From: Hypsibius dujardini
Taxonomy: Eukaryota; Tardigrada; Eutardigrada; Parachela; Hypsibiidae
Reading direction: 5' to 3'
DNA length: 50,895 bases
Assembly: GCA_001579985.1 (NCBI GenBank)
Contig: LRSR01012362.1
Location: forward strand, 1-50,895
The notes beneath the pieces are model-generated. The model did no database searches. It was not told the DNA's origin and was given only the letters and a program-made list of their open reading frames with translations. Position 1 is the first letter of the stretch. The number at the start of each line of letters is the position of its first letter. Positions 22,361 through 34,579 of the stretch are shown in pieces. The position numbers were made by a program, and so were the translations under genes.

Positions 22361-22534
22361 TAGTTTCAACTTATTTTATTTGTGTCACGGCCCATAACCG
22401 TAGTAGCAGACTGAAAATTAACCGTTCGCAAGCATACTGCACATGGGGAACCTATGACCCGCGAAAGCGAAGAGCACTTTTCAAAAAGCAAGAATTTTTA
22501 TTTTACAATCCATTTAATCAATATTTATGCCTAT

Positions 22535-22997
22535 GCCTACAGTTGTCAGTATGACTGAATAGTCATGACAGATTTCACTGTTACTTCTTTCTTATACTGT
22601 ATTACCGGCACAAGTAAAAGAAAAAGAGAAAACTACGCCATCAAACTGCACGACTTCCTCCATGGCCTGTATAAATTTACAGTAAATCTACTTAGAAGAT
22701 CTATAAAATTAAATTGAAAAGAGTATTTTTTCAATAACTTAGGTGAGTGTTCTTAAAATGGACGTGGAGGGGGCGGAATGGGCCTTTCTGCGGGACTCCA
22801 TGACGGACGTGAGAAGTCTGGATCATGTGGAGCAGTTTGTTGTGGAGATTCATTCTGTGGCGCGATTCGGCACGTGGCGCGACATCATCCGGCAGCGGTC
22901 GCTGATGTTGCACTACCTTGAAAAGCGCGACTTTGTTTTGTTGAATTTGTTTTTAATCGATGAAACCGGTTTTCCGAACTGTTTCTGTCAAATCTGA
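22535..22997 (+). pseudogene. Truncated METTL24-like pseudogene
   Basis: The first part (to about 22670) matches the end of intron 2 and the start of exon 3 of the gene at 15007-17330. It jumps directly to intron 3 sequence (aaatttacagtaaatctact) and then to exon 4, with [18 protein letters not shown] intact. The SAM-binding blocks are deleted. After KRDFVL the frame runs into unrelated sequence and stops at about 22997. One base is also missing in the exon 3 part. It cannot encode an active methyltransferase. Confidence 0.9.
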
Positions 22998-23145
22998 TCA
23001 TGAAGATTGCGCATTAGTGGCATTTTGCTTAGATTTTAGATTCTGTCGAATCAAACCAAGAAGATTACGCTTTTTTTCATTGGTGGTACAGAGGTTAAAC
23101 CACTTGATGGTGCTTAGTTTTTAATTAATTCCCGCATGCACAATT

Positions 23146-23952
23146 TTACTTCGAATTTTTCAAAACATGCTCGATTTGAAACCCCTGCCTCTCCATCATA
23201 AGTTTAACATGTTTCGGCCAGAATCGCAAAGCGTTATTAATTTTACTTTGGTCTAAAATCGACCACACCTTTCGCATAACCCGTTTCAAACCTGCCACTG
23301 TAGTGGCAGCGTGGTCAAACAATTTCAACTTAAACAGATCATGCGCGCAAAAATCCATGGGGGCCAGGTCAGGGCTATTACCCATCCAGTCCTCTTTCGA
23401 ATGAACTTGATTCCAGAATTTCGAAGCCATTCTTGGGTGATTCCGGAAGAGTGCGCTTGAGTACTGTCATGGTGGAAGACGACCTTGTTGATAAGCTCTC
23501 CCGAAAATAGTTTCCGAATGTCGTTCTTGAAAAGTGGCTTAAAAACAGGTTGGAGGTAGTACTTACTGTTGATTTTCGCTCCGCGTTTGACAAAGCGGAT
23601 CGTAGTTTTTCTACGGGAGCAAACGCCGGTCACAAACATGACGCCCTTGGGGTGAGATTCCTTCAAGAATTTGCTCCAACTTTCCGGATTTCGTTCTTTC
23701 CGAAACTCGTAGTAAATTATCCGGACCCCGTTAACGTCAGTCAGATAAACCCAAGCCTCATCAGTAGTGATAACATTCTTCGACTTCCGGCCGTTGATCT
23801 AGCGCGGGAATCTCGGTCCTCAGTCCAGTCGTTGTTTAGCCTGCTTGTTCGACAGGGCATGAACACGGCACTTTTTCTGCACCTTCCCCTCCAAATTCTG
23901 GCTAATGACGCAAGCAATAGTTGTAGTCGACACGCCGTACTTCAAGGATTAA
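23146..23952 (-). mobile_element. Tc1/mariner-type transposase, frameshifted
   Basis: Minus-strand coding sequence for a DDE/D transposase, which cuts and pastes its own element. An N-terminal helix-turn-helix-like part reads YGVSTTTIACVISQNL. The catalytic core has ITTDEAWVYLTD (first Asp), VVFHHDSTQAHSS (second Asp, usual form QDxAPxH) and GNSPDLAPMDFCAHDLFK (third Asp). The C-terminus ends RFWPKHVKLMMERQG. A frameshift near 23395 separates the second and third motifs and another lies near 23830, so it is inactive as read. It interrupts duplication copy 2. Terminal inverted repeats were not identified. Confidence 0.85.
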
Positions 23953-24755
23953 TTACACAAGCAACAAGCATTAATAAGGAGATCACATTTGTAATAGTAA
24001 TTGATACATCGCGGTGCTACAGTCTATATGCAGGAAAAATTGTACTGTAAAAAATGCACAAAATATGGTATGTATGGTAAATCAGCAAGTATGGTTTGTA
24101 AGGGTTGAATAGTTGCACTATAAAACTAGGAGGAAATGCCAACAACGCAAATTATTCTCCACTGTTGCGCAGAATATAGCCCGCCTTTTTAGCGGCGACA
24201 GCGGTTGTCCTAAATATGATCGGACAAAATGATTTTAGTATTGCTGATTTCAGACAAAAGTATTGCAGCAGCTGTCATCATATCATATCTGTCCTATTTC
24301 TGGATACCCAGTTTTCCGCCTTATTTCTGAACATTTGCAAAGCCCGTGAAGTGGGTTTTAGCCCATCCATTGAACTAAACTTTCTTAGACACTTTCATAT
24401 TTCAAATTTAATTTAATTCTAATTTCATTTTTTCATCAACTGGGCATCAACTGGTTTTCGCCAATTTTTTTTAAATCAAGTTTTGTGTGACATGCTTACT
24501 CTTGTAAACGAATAAAAATGAAAGAATTTGTTCATTTGCCTCTTTGCTCAAATTTTTGAGATGCATTGAAAATTGAGTCAATGACCCTGTACTAAACTAA
24601 ATTTTGGTTTAGATAGTGATGAGAAAGTATATTTCAAAACTTGGGCTGAGTGTTCCACTAGAGACGCGCATTTGAAAGTGTCCAGAAACACGATGGAAAA
24701 CTGATTCTCCAGCAAAAATAGATCACAGATTCATTGTACGATAAACGGAGGAAGA

Positions 24756-26602
24756 GTGTGTATGAATAACCGTACCTTATGTGGAAAGCCAGATACGATC
24801 TGTCCCAGAATAGTGTTTTCCTCTCGCGAAACGTTCTGCGTCCCTCTCGTGGCCCACTTCAAATCCAATGGAAAAGTTGATGTATTTCATGTGAGCTGGG
24901 AACATCCCCTTAATGTAGCGCACATCTCCTGCTTGACTGTCTACGCAGTATCTACTGATAGTGCCGAGGCTGGCTTGATTTGGCGCACTCCGCAGGCATG
25001 CTTTCCTACAACAAACAGACAATTGAGACAAACAGACAATTGAGAATATGATTTCAGACAGAATCAGGACCACTAGTCTGTGTTTGCGAATGGTTGGTAC
25101 ACAAGAAGCTCACAATTGTTGTTCCGCCTCCTTGCTACCGCATCTTTGAATGGCTTTGATCTCAGCTACTCCAGTCTGGAATATCAAACCGAAAGATATA
25201 TAAAAGGGTACCATTATAATCCCCTCTATACATCCCCTTAAACTATTGTCACGCCTTTTCATTCCTATTTCACTATAGTCACTCCATTCCCAAATGATGT
25301 GAAGTTCAAGGCCTACATGAGAACTAAGAAAAACAGCGGAAAAAGATGATAACGAAGTGAAAGAGGGTGACTATAGCGGTTTCCTGTATAAAAATGATAA
25401 AATCACTTATATCGTAAAGATGTTTAAAAATAATTTGCTAACCGGCTCTCCAAAGGCTTCCACAGCCCACTCTTCCCCGCGAACGCTGAGAAATCGCCTG
25501 CGCAAGAGAGCATCATAGTCAATCCTCTCTTTAATCTTCAATACACCGGAGAACTTGTGGCCTGGAGGATCTTCCCGTTTCCTCCTGATTAACGAGCCGT
25601 ACTGGAAGGATGGACATTGTTGTCGCAACAACACGACCAGCTCATCAAACCCGATTTCTTCTACTTGACCGTCGATAGTTGGCCATAGTGCCAACATAAA
25701 ATAACCACTATTTAAAACACAGGGAATATTAATGCGAAATTATTGAAAAGGAGTTTCAGCTGACCTGCATGGTAATAATTATTTTCTTTCAACACTTACT
25801 AAGAGTCACGCTTGGGTGTGGGATCATCATTTTCTTCGGTTAATGGCTCTTCAGTAGAGCGAGCATCACGCGATGGGAGGACCAGGCCAAGGCTAGACGC
25901 TTTTCCGGCGCCATTTTTGGTAATGCTGGTGTCCGAGTGTGAACCCTTCGCCCAATCATTTCCGACTTTCGGTGGCCGAGTTTCCGCCATCTATCGTTTC
26001 GTTATACGCCAAGCTATGAAGGGAAAGAAAGTACGCGTTCCTCTGTCTTGAAAGACCAAGATGATGCTTCTGGGATTCCGTCGAACGGCGCGTTGAAATC
26101 AATCGCGAAATGGTTAGTTGAAATATAATTTACACAAACCTCCAACTCGCTTTAAATATGCGATTTTAAATTGATTAAATAGTGATTCACTGCCTGATAT
26201 TGGTGCGAGTCCTCATCAGTAATTGTTCTTTTGTTCCGCTAAATGACGAAGCTGATAGAACTGTGGGTGACGAGAACAGTGTCCGATATTTGTTTGTCCG
26301 GATTGACTGACATTATCTCAAAGAATGTCAAGTCATAGGGTAGAATGACCTTGATTGGTTTCAGAAAAGTCGAGAGAACATTTACTGTTTGTCATAACGA
26401 TTCAGTGAAGGTCTTTGTTCAGAAAGTTCGAAGAGTGCTCAAAAGAGAACTGACGAAAATAATCACGCCGTATCAGATCAATCCTTAAATGTTCTTTTTT
26501 TGACTGACCACCAGCCGCTATGTTAAATGTTGCGTTGAAATGTGTACATCCCGTAGACATAAAAACGCTATCGTGTCTCTGAAACGGACTAAAATCTCTC
26601 AC
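24756..26602 (-). pseudogene. Unrecognised multi-exon gene, copy 2 (degraded)
   Basis: Counterpart of 19554-21390. Blocks: about 26602-26402 (FNATFNIAAGGQSKK, ending NKDLH stop), about 26140-25980 (NHFAIDFNAPFDGIPEASSW, then a stop in the equivalent of LHSFIAW), 25690-25440 (LWPTIDGQVEEIGFDELV, GEEWAVEAFGEPV) and 25040-24756 (SRYCVDSQAGDVRYIKGMF, FSIGFEVGHERDAERF). In the last block a 2-base loss after ARG changes the frame relative to copy 1. Beyond MAETRPPKV (25990) the copy carries a longer open tail, rich in Ser, Glu and Asp to 25799, not present in copy 1. Probably a pseudogene, or a differently spliced paralogue. Confidence 0.45.
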
Positions 26603-27075
26603 AAATTATGAAAAGTATACAACACTAGCACTAGACAAACATCACTGATTTGGTTGCTGAAAAAGTTTGCTGAAAGTTCTGATTGATCGTCTGGTTTCAA
26701 CAAACGTTTAATAACCCCATTTCAGTGGAAATTTCAAATGAAATTTTCTAAGAACGCACGCTGCGCCTCAAGATTGGTTCTTCCGGATCAGGATCTCGTT
26801 TAGGGTTTTGATAGATCGGAACCAGAATCCCTCATGGAAGGACCAGGAGATAAACAAAGGGGAAAAAACAGTTTTTTTACCCCCGAAATTGAATGTAGAT
26901 TCGGCGTATCGCTGGTTTTTATTTTGAAATTTGTGGGGTGTAGCGCTCTGATTTCCAAAGATCCCTGGAATTTACTTACAAACACTTTATTTTGTCTGTT
27001 AAATTTGAGGTTTGTTGGGGCCAAACATCAGCTCCCTATATTAAAAACTGTCAATGTAGAAACGTTTACGAATGA

Positions 27076-27112
<37 letters not shown>

Positions 27113-27165
27113 GTCTGTGTGTCTGTGTGTCTGTGTTTGTTTGTTTGTCCACCTGTTCACCTGTC
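27076..27165. repeat. (CTGT)n array
   Basis: CTGTCTGTCTGT run decaying into TGTGTCTG and TGTTTGTT, between duplication copy 2 and the first GT92 gene. The rest of 26965-27853 shows no gene I can support. Confidence 0.9.
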
Positions 27166-27853
27166 TGCTTGTTTGCCAGAGCTCCGCCCTCTAATTTTCT
27201 AAATATAATTAGGTGATGCTAATCGACTTGAAATTATTTTGAAATTGAACAGTGTCAAAGTAAATATTATTAAGAATCACCATTGTTACAGTGAAACTTG
27301 CTGTGTTTTTCCTACTTGATATTGGTTTTTGTCTGGCATTTTTCGGGGTGTACGTAAATTTCATTTTTTGGTCTGTAATAGATGCTCATATAAACAGACG
27401 TTGTAAGAAACAAAATTTGAGACAGTGGGATCAGTAATGATGGAGAAATGACGGTTCTCAGTTTGTTTCAAAGCAAATCCAGAATCGTTAAGTATACACA
27501 TCACATCACATCCAGGTAATCACAAGTTCCACTAACTCGCACAGTGAGCGCCGCGTTTGCGTGATATCAAACACAATTTATTACGACCTGGAAAGATAAA
27601 CAACCGTTGGACCCTTAGCCCAGCACCCTTGCTTTGGGACGGAGAGACGACACATCCTCGTCGGCAATGAGAGAGATTACCGGTACACGCACCTGCGCAA
27701 CGTGCTTCGCTCCACGTGTATATTCAAAAACGTTCCGAAAAGTTCCGAGCTTTCCCTCCTTCGCATTCTCAATATCAAAACATGTAGAAGATTTTAATTC
27801 AGGAATTCTGCCATTTCGTTTTATCCGGCTTCTGGTGAAGCTAATGTCCGTCC

Positions 27854-30800
27854 ATGGGTTTCCGGCAGTATCCGCTGCGTGCCATCGCACTCACCGTCCT
27901 CGGAGCCTTCTGTTTGGGCCTGGCATGGCGCTCCAGTTCGACATCCGAGTCAAGTAAGCGCGAACCTCTTCGCGGTTGGTACGAGGCAGCTCCCGATCGA
28001 CTTTCGGTCAAGGCTGACGTCTCAGATCTCGAGCCGGGATTAATACCGAAAATTGTCGAAAATATTCCCGAGCAAAATTTCCCAGCGGAGGAGGAGCTAC
28101 CCTTTCAATTACCGGATGATGTTTCAGATCCTCATCTCAGGCCACAAGTGGCAGCAGAAATCACTGATCCATCTACGTCCACAGTGTCTGATGACGTCAA
28201 GCAGACGATCTCGCAGTCACTGACCGCCTTCCACTGGCAAAAGGTCTTCACCGATTTTTATGTGTATTCTGTCTACCCAAACGCATTGGACTCCTCCGAC
28301 CTTCACGTGGTCCTGTTCGGACCCAACCGGGACAACCAATTCTGGTCTGTTTAGGCGTTTCAGTCAAGTTTCCGAATTTTTCAAAAAATCACTTAAACTA
28401 AAATAAAATACTGAGCAGGATTACTATTGCAACAACCAGTCATCAGTAGGGTAAAACTAAGCTGTTTTACGACAGTCTAAACCCAGCTCACGCTCCCTAT
28501 GAGGGGGTGAACAATCCGCCGGCTGCATCGCAATGTCTGGAAGAGCCATCGTTGCAAATCAATACAATCAAGTTACAGGAATTAGGGGTTGCAGTCAAGT
28601 TTCCGAATTTTTCAAAAAATCACTCAAATCAAAAAATAAAATACTAAGCAGGATTACCGTTGCAACAACCAGTCATCAGTCGGGTAAAACTAAGCTGTTT
28701 CACGACGGTCTAAACCCAGCTCAGTTCGATATTAGCGAACGAAAAATCCGACGCTTTTGCAACGGACGCATCGCAATGATAGGAAGAGTCATCGTTGCAA
28801 AACAATACAATCAAATTACAGGCGTATTTTTTCCGCCTCTAGGTCTGCCGACGTTTGCAGCTGTGTCTACTACTCAACCGATCTCGAATCAAGCCTGAAC
28901 AACATTACGGTGAAAGGCCGGCTGGAAGTGCTTCCAGAAAGCAAGCCCTATGAAGGCCACAACATCGGAGCTGGCCGGCTAAAATGTCCGTTTCCCCGGG
29001 AAGCCGTCCAGCAGCCGCTGTTAGATGTCCGTTGTCAGCACGGAAGCAAGTCCGGGGCAGCAACTTTCCGCACACCAGCTGTGATGAGCGAGCCGCCACC
29101 AAAGTTAACCTTCGCCTTGTGTGGACTGATCCACGGATTCGTGAACGAGCAGCAGGCCGTGGTGATTGAATATATCGAGTATTACCGACTGATGGGGGTG
29201 ACAAAGATCTTCTGGCAGGGTATTGATGTTGGGGACAAGACACGAAAATTACTTCAATATTACGAGGACGAGGGCGTGATGGAATTCCGGGAATGGAAGG
29301 TGCCGTATAACAGGACAGCCGGTGATTCGGCTCATTATTACGGCCAGGTCGCTGCGCAGTACGATTGCATCATGCGGACAGCGGGACTGTTTGATTACAC
29401 AATTATCGGTGAGTATGAGGTATCAGCGTGCTAGGGTCCTGCAACGGGATTTAGTTAAAATCTACTTGTCACCCATTCAGGGAAGATCCGAGAGCACGAT
29501 CCGATAGTATTGTACTCGCGCGATAGCTTCGCATAGTAGAAATATACCCACCGTAAACGTAGACCTATGAATGCGCGCATGAGCTTACGTGTACTCTGGG
29601 CTAGGATAACAAGGTAATGCTCTTGCGGTGCGCGAAACCATCGCGTGAGTACAGTACCTGCAACTTGACTGTTGATTATCTGCAGCAAGAACTCAGACTT
29701 TCGTCGCCCCCTTCGTCTTCGCCCGATCTCTCACCGCGTCATTTTTAATCATTTCCTAATTTGAAAGAATCTTTGTGTGGGAAGCTGCTTGACAAGGAAA
29801 AGGAATTTGATGCAGTCGTGCACTGCCGTCTCCGGGAGCTCTCCAAGAATGGATTTTCTCCCGTCTTCGAGCTTAGCTTGGCTTTCGTTCGTGAAAAGTC
29901 TATTCAGTTTGGAGGAGACTACTTCGAAGGAAGATGAAATAAATTTGCAATCACAGCAATTACCAGTAATTTTTAAAAATGGAGTGACAGTGAGTAGAAT
30001 ACTGAAGATTCTCCAGAATCTCATAGGAAGATCCGGCGACAGCGAGGCGTAAATAGTTCGCAGAATAAAGTTTTGCGAAACTTAAAAATTCTCAGTTTAG
30101 TGAATTTGGCACACCTGCATTGGGGTTATATCATTTAAATTCCACCGAAATAAATATAAATTTATGCCACATGCACGGGTGCGGTTGACTGCTGAAAGAC
30201 TCCTGACTCCTTGTTTTCGAATCCAGCAAAGATAATAGACGTCTGCGTTCAAGTTGAATGTAAAAGAAAGAGCGAAAAACAGAACACAGATGGGAGGAAA
30301 GGATCAGAATTTATGTATTTAGTTTTCTATGAAATTTATGAAAGTGAAAATTCATTGGGCACGGTGAATTTAGGGTTTCTTCACTCCTTTCCCATCAACT
30401 AAAAATGGGGAGCTAGAAAGTTGTTGGACAGTAAATGTTCTCTGGAACATCTTTAAATTTCGGACTTAAAAGTTTAAATTTCGTCAGCGGTGTCTTTTAA
30501 GCTGAACTTTCTGCTTCTAACTTGAACCGCACTTTAGTCATTAGTCGATACAGAACTTAGTATGGTGCAGGAAACCAGGGAAGCGAGGTAGATTTCTGGG
30601 CAATCGAGTTTTGGAGTTCACAGAATTCAAAAATTGTCTGTTTTGTGGAGTTTTCTCAGCCAGATTGTATTGATTGCTTGATTGTATTGATTGCTTTCAA
30701 ATCAATTGTATTCGATGGAGACTTCAAAGCTGAGTCGACTGTGAACAAGAAAGCCCGTCAGAATAGTTTCGGTAGCCCGTAGGCTGTAAACTTATATTGC

Positions 30801-32432
30801 CAGACCGTCTCGATTAAGCCTGTGGTTGTTTTATTGTCAACATTGTATACAGACCAGAAAGCGTGAACATCTGAAACCTCTGCCTTATCTTGCCTTCAAA
30901 ATCGGAATCAGCAACTCTTCAAACTTCAAAAGGAACTAGCATAGATAGAGAGCGTATCGTGTAGGTTCATCTTAAACTTAAAAGTGCGGACTATTTTACC
31001 TGGTGCATAAATTTTGTTAGCGAAGTAGTTAAGTGGCTCAATTATTGAGTTCGTTAATTTACTAGTTTAGGTTTGGCTCGCTAAATTTAATTTTGGAAGT
31101 ACTTCAAGATGCCCGATTTATATACACTCCACTTAAAATTTTATTAATAGATTCATATTTATGATGCTTTTCACAATTTATTTCACCGTTGTTGTCTCAT
31201 TAATTGTCTGTTAGAAGAATTTCAAAGTTGGGAAAACAATGAAAGTTTCCAGTTTTCTGATTTAAACTAATAAATTCCATTTTCCGAAACGATTTATTTT
31301 AATGATTTTTTACGCAGTTCCCCCCCCCCCTCCAAATCTTGGGAGGAATTGAAGTCTTCCATTAGAGCTGTGAACGGTTAAAAAAATCAATCCGCAAACC
31401 GCACCGCAGCCCAATTTATTAACCGCGACCGCACCGCACCGCAGCCCAATTTATTAACCGCGACCGCACCGCACCGCGAGAAATTGACAAAACCGCACCA
31501 CAGAAACCGCTCAATTCGATCAAAATTTCTCTCTATTACTGTACAAAAGCAGAATTTCGTCTGCCTTATCCGAATGTAGTGCGGTTTTCGTCAAGAACAA
31601 AACCCGCCTTGCTAAACAAACGTTCACTTGCAACACTTCCAGCAGGAGTTGCCAAGTATTTCTTAGCCAATTTCGCAAATCAAGGAAACTGCCTCTCGTT
31701 TTCTGGTGTTTCAGATGTTTTGCGGTTTGCAGCTGTTAAAAAATGCAAAACCGCAAACCGCGGCCAAAAACAAGTTACTGAGACGAAAACGGTGAAATGA
31801 ATTTTGAAAACCATCATACATGTGATTCTATGTATAAAAGATAAAATGGAGTCGATTTGAATTCGGCATCTCAAATACATTCCAAGTAAAACTAGACCAA
31901 GGTTAACGCACCACTGATTGGATGACGTAGTTTACTCATCAAATCGTATCTGACTTTTTTTGCCTATACCGTTTTGGTTTGTGTTGCAGCTGATCTGGAC
32001 GAATATTACGCCACCACCCGGCAACCGCCGACCTTCGCCAGCATTACCAACAACGGCGACAGCGACTGCGTCCTAGTTCAGAGTGTCTTCATGGACCCGC
32101 ACGGCAACTACAGCGGCGACACCTTCGACCCGGAGTCCGGTGATCCGGTCCTGCGAACCGCCCTCATAACTCTACGGTCCAGCCGAATCCACGGGCAAGA
32201 CGAACGGTCGAAGTATCTCTGTCGGATGCGGAAGGTCGACATCCCTCAGATCCACACCGTCCAGCGGAATCGCGGCCAGGCCGCGACCGTCAGACCGTCG
32301 CCGGATGAGACGATCCTGCTGCATTATCGGCAGACAAACGAACCGGGCAGCGTGAAAGAAAGGCGAGCGTCTGTGTTGTCGCCGCAGCTGCAGCCGAGAG
32401 TGGCGGCAGTGTGGAAGACTGTTTACGCTTGA
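27854..32432 (+). CDS. Glycosyltransferase family 92 (DUF23) protein 1
   Basis: A type II membrane glycosyltransferase of GT92, the family of the C. elegans galactosyltransferase that adds galactose to core fucose of N-glycans. Three exons: 27854-28344, 28843-29408 and 31990-32432, giving 499 aa; phases are consistent. Residues 9-25 are the membrane anchor, followed by an acidic stem to about 125. FYVYSVYPNALDSS begins the catalytic region; LTFALCGLIHG, EYIEYYRLMGVTKIFWQG (near residue 270) and GQVAAQYDCIMRTAG are GT92 hallmarks. Asp354-Leu-Asp356 in ADLDEYY is the DxD nucleotide-sugar and metal motif, encoded at the start of exon 3. Intron 2 is 2.6 kb and holds a transposon relic. The sequence downstream of the anchor is about 40 residues longer than in the neighbouring paralogue. 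Confidence 0.92.
28355..28830. repeat. Tandem duplication filling GT92-1 intron 1
   Basis: A block beginning gtcaagtttccgaatttttc occurs at about 28361 and 28595, each followed by ttgcaacaaccagtcatcag and aaactaagctgtttt. A second block, catcgttgcaaa..caatacaatcaa, occurs at about 28548 and 28790. The intron is therefore two units of roughly 235 bp, with good similarity. Confidence 0.85.
31395..31480. repeat. Short GC-rich tandem repeat in GT92-1 intron 2
   Basis: Two to three copies of gcagcccaatttattaaccg with gaccgcaccgcacc lie next to the hAT relic. A run of C precedes it at 31321. Confidence 0.8.
31545..31710 (-). mobile_element. hAT transposase C-terminal (dimerisation) relic
   Basis: Read on the minus strand, this stretch encodes FAKLAKKYLATPAGSVASER followed by LFSKAGFVLDENR. 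This is the conserved dimerisation region of hAT transposases (typical form LA..yL..pats..sER.FS.aG). A stop and frame change follow after NRTTF. Only this end of the transposase is recognisable. It sits in antisense orientation within intron 2 of GT92-1. Confidence 0.75.
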
Positions 32433-34579
32433 CCGCGATGTCAGATGGAAGCGAAATAATTTCGAAATTCCGATAAATATCAAAACATTTTTTAACAAAT
32501 TGCGTATTTTATTTTATTTTTATGAATAAATGTCGATTCTTTCACGGAGCTAACTTAATGTGATACAAAAATGAAGTGTGCATGTTGCGAGTGTCCACGG
32601 CCTCACGCTAACGGTTAGGGTGCTTAAAAAGGTCTTCCAAAAAGAAGCGGTCAAAAAACTTCTAGCAGTATTACGAAAAATCTGGTTGCCTTTTTTTCAG
32701 TCAGACGTTTCGGAATTGATGCCAACAACAATCAACAAGCATTTTCAGCCGACAGGAAATTTTCATATCAAATTGAATAAACCAATCCTGGCACTGTCTC
32801 ATTCGGATGTTCATTTTGAAATCGATTGGAGTCAGGAGGAATATTTTTCAAAAATTTGGGAACAAAAGGCTTTAGACGTAATTTTCTAAGAGAACTTGTA
32901 TTTCTCAACACTCTGTCCATAGCTCCGCCCTCTAAGCATCGACAAATATCTAAGTAATGCCCATCGATTCTATATCCCAAAGGAATTGTATTTCAAAGAG
33001 ACAAGCTTTATTACAAACTTTATTACAGGCTTATTACTGAAATTAGGACCGAAAAAGGGGTGAGTATAAAAATAAACACAATTACTACAGTAATTGCAGG
33101 TAAAAAAGTTGTTGCGAATAGCTAAAATTATTAAGTCACTTATCATATGGAGCATAATCAGTAAGCGGGGGAGGGGGAGGGGCAATGATCTCGTTCGGAC
33201 CGAGTTGGACCTAAGGCGCCAAATTCGGCCAGGTTCTTTCAGTTTGCTTTGGAAATAGCCATTTTGTGGGAACATTTAAGAACAACGTACTGATTACTGT
33301 CAAATTTCAATCAACTAGTGCAGATTCTTGGCCCCTTCTCCAGTAAATAAGTTCCGACGGGCCGAAAACTCTGAAGTGTTTCAATCAAGTAATCAATCAC
33401 CTGATTCTCACACAATTTGTAACAAGAATGCAGGCAATCAAGCACGTGCAGTCTTATGGTCTCCTGTTTTTGCAACCAATCAGCTTCGGTCTCTTTTGCC
33501 AGGGCTAATTGCGCAATAGCATCAGTTGATCGGAATTTTACAGTACATCTTGTTCACAAATAGTGGGACTTTAGTATCCAATGATTATCCGCCTCGTTAC
33601 AGAATAAAAAATTTTAAAAAAGAAGTTAGTCGTCCCATATAACCTTCTACAATCCTTGATGCTGCGCCTAGGAGATCCGTTTTTGGCTTTGATCTTAAAA
33701 AAAGGTTATTCCTTATGCTTCCACAAGACCTTTCTCTGTGTGGAAGGCTATCCATCATTCCATTAACGCCTGGCGAGATCGAAAAACAAGCAATTTGGCT
33801 CAATCAAACAATCAACTGGCGTTAATCAACACAATTAGCCAAAAGTGACCGTCTTCTTCCAAGGACCTAAGAATCTTCCCAGCGAGCAGTTTGAGAATCA
33901 GTTGATTTGGAAGGTGATTTTGACTTTATTCACCGCATTTCCTACAAGGGATCATCCACAAATTACGTAATCAAGGGAGGGCGGGTGGTACCCGAAAAAA
34001 TGTATTTTTTTTTATTACGTAATATGTGGATGATCCCCAAGCACAGGCGTTACGACAACTGTAGTGTGCCGATCATCCACAAATTACGTAATCAAGGGTG
34101 GGTGGGTGGTACCCGAAAAAATGTAGATTTTTTTATTACGTAATATGTGGATGATCCCCAAGCACAGGCGTTACGACAACTGTAGTGTACCGACCGTTCA
34201 AAGTTGAGCAGTCTTCTTCGATTTACGTGGACACAATAAGGCACTCACTTCCGTTCTGTAGCATGCCATACTGCTGTTACAGAGAGAAAGTGACGACCGA
34301 TGCCGACGGACGCCGGCCAGAGCTCCGACAGCCTACTTCGGTCGCGTTGTTGACGAATTCGTGAAGATTCACCTGCACGAAAGACGCGCGTCAGCGTGAA
34401 AGTGACCCAAATGAGCGATATAGTCAACTTCTCTCTACTAAACAGACAACCCCACGGAAGATGTGATGCCGTTTGAGCTCAATCGCAATATATTTTTTTC
34501 ACGATCGAGTTCGTAATTTCTTCTTTTGAGAACAATCGTTCTATTGCAGAATCTTCCCGCAATCTTCGTATAATACGTA
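32433..34579. other. Spacer between the GT92 genes
   Basis: No gene supported. Open frames at 32578-32889 (+) and 33597-33803 (-) have no recognisable domain or splice context. The MITE pair at 33948-34158 is the main structure. Confidence 0.5.
33948..34158. mobile_element. Two tandem copies of a short palindromic MITE
   Basis: Copy 1 (33948-34037) has arms gggatcatccacaaattacg and its reverse complement cgtaatatgtggatgatccc, with one base difference in the arm. Copy 2 (34071-34158) repeats it. Both share the interior (gtggtacccgaaaaaatgta) and a 33-bp linker (ccaagcacaggcgttacgac) follows each, so the repeat unit is about 121 bp. No coding capacity. Confidence 0.92.

Larger units (their letters stand above)
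22533..26960. repeat. Segmental duplication, copy 2
   Basis: Second copy of 16092-21740 with the same order and orientation. It has lost about 700 bp inside the methyltransferase and the region matching 17330-18080, and carries a mariner-like transposase at 23146-23952. Its 3' limit is near 26960, where similarity to 21740 stops. Confidence 0.9.

Noticed and set aside
32578-32889. 103-residue + strand frame between the GT92 genes
   Set aside because: No recognisable domain, promoter or splice context; composition compatible with chance.
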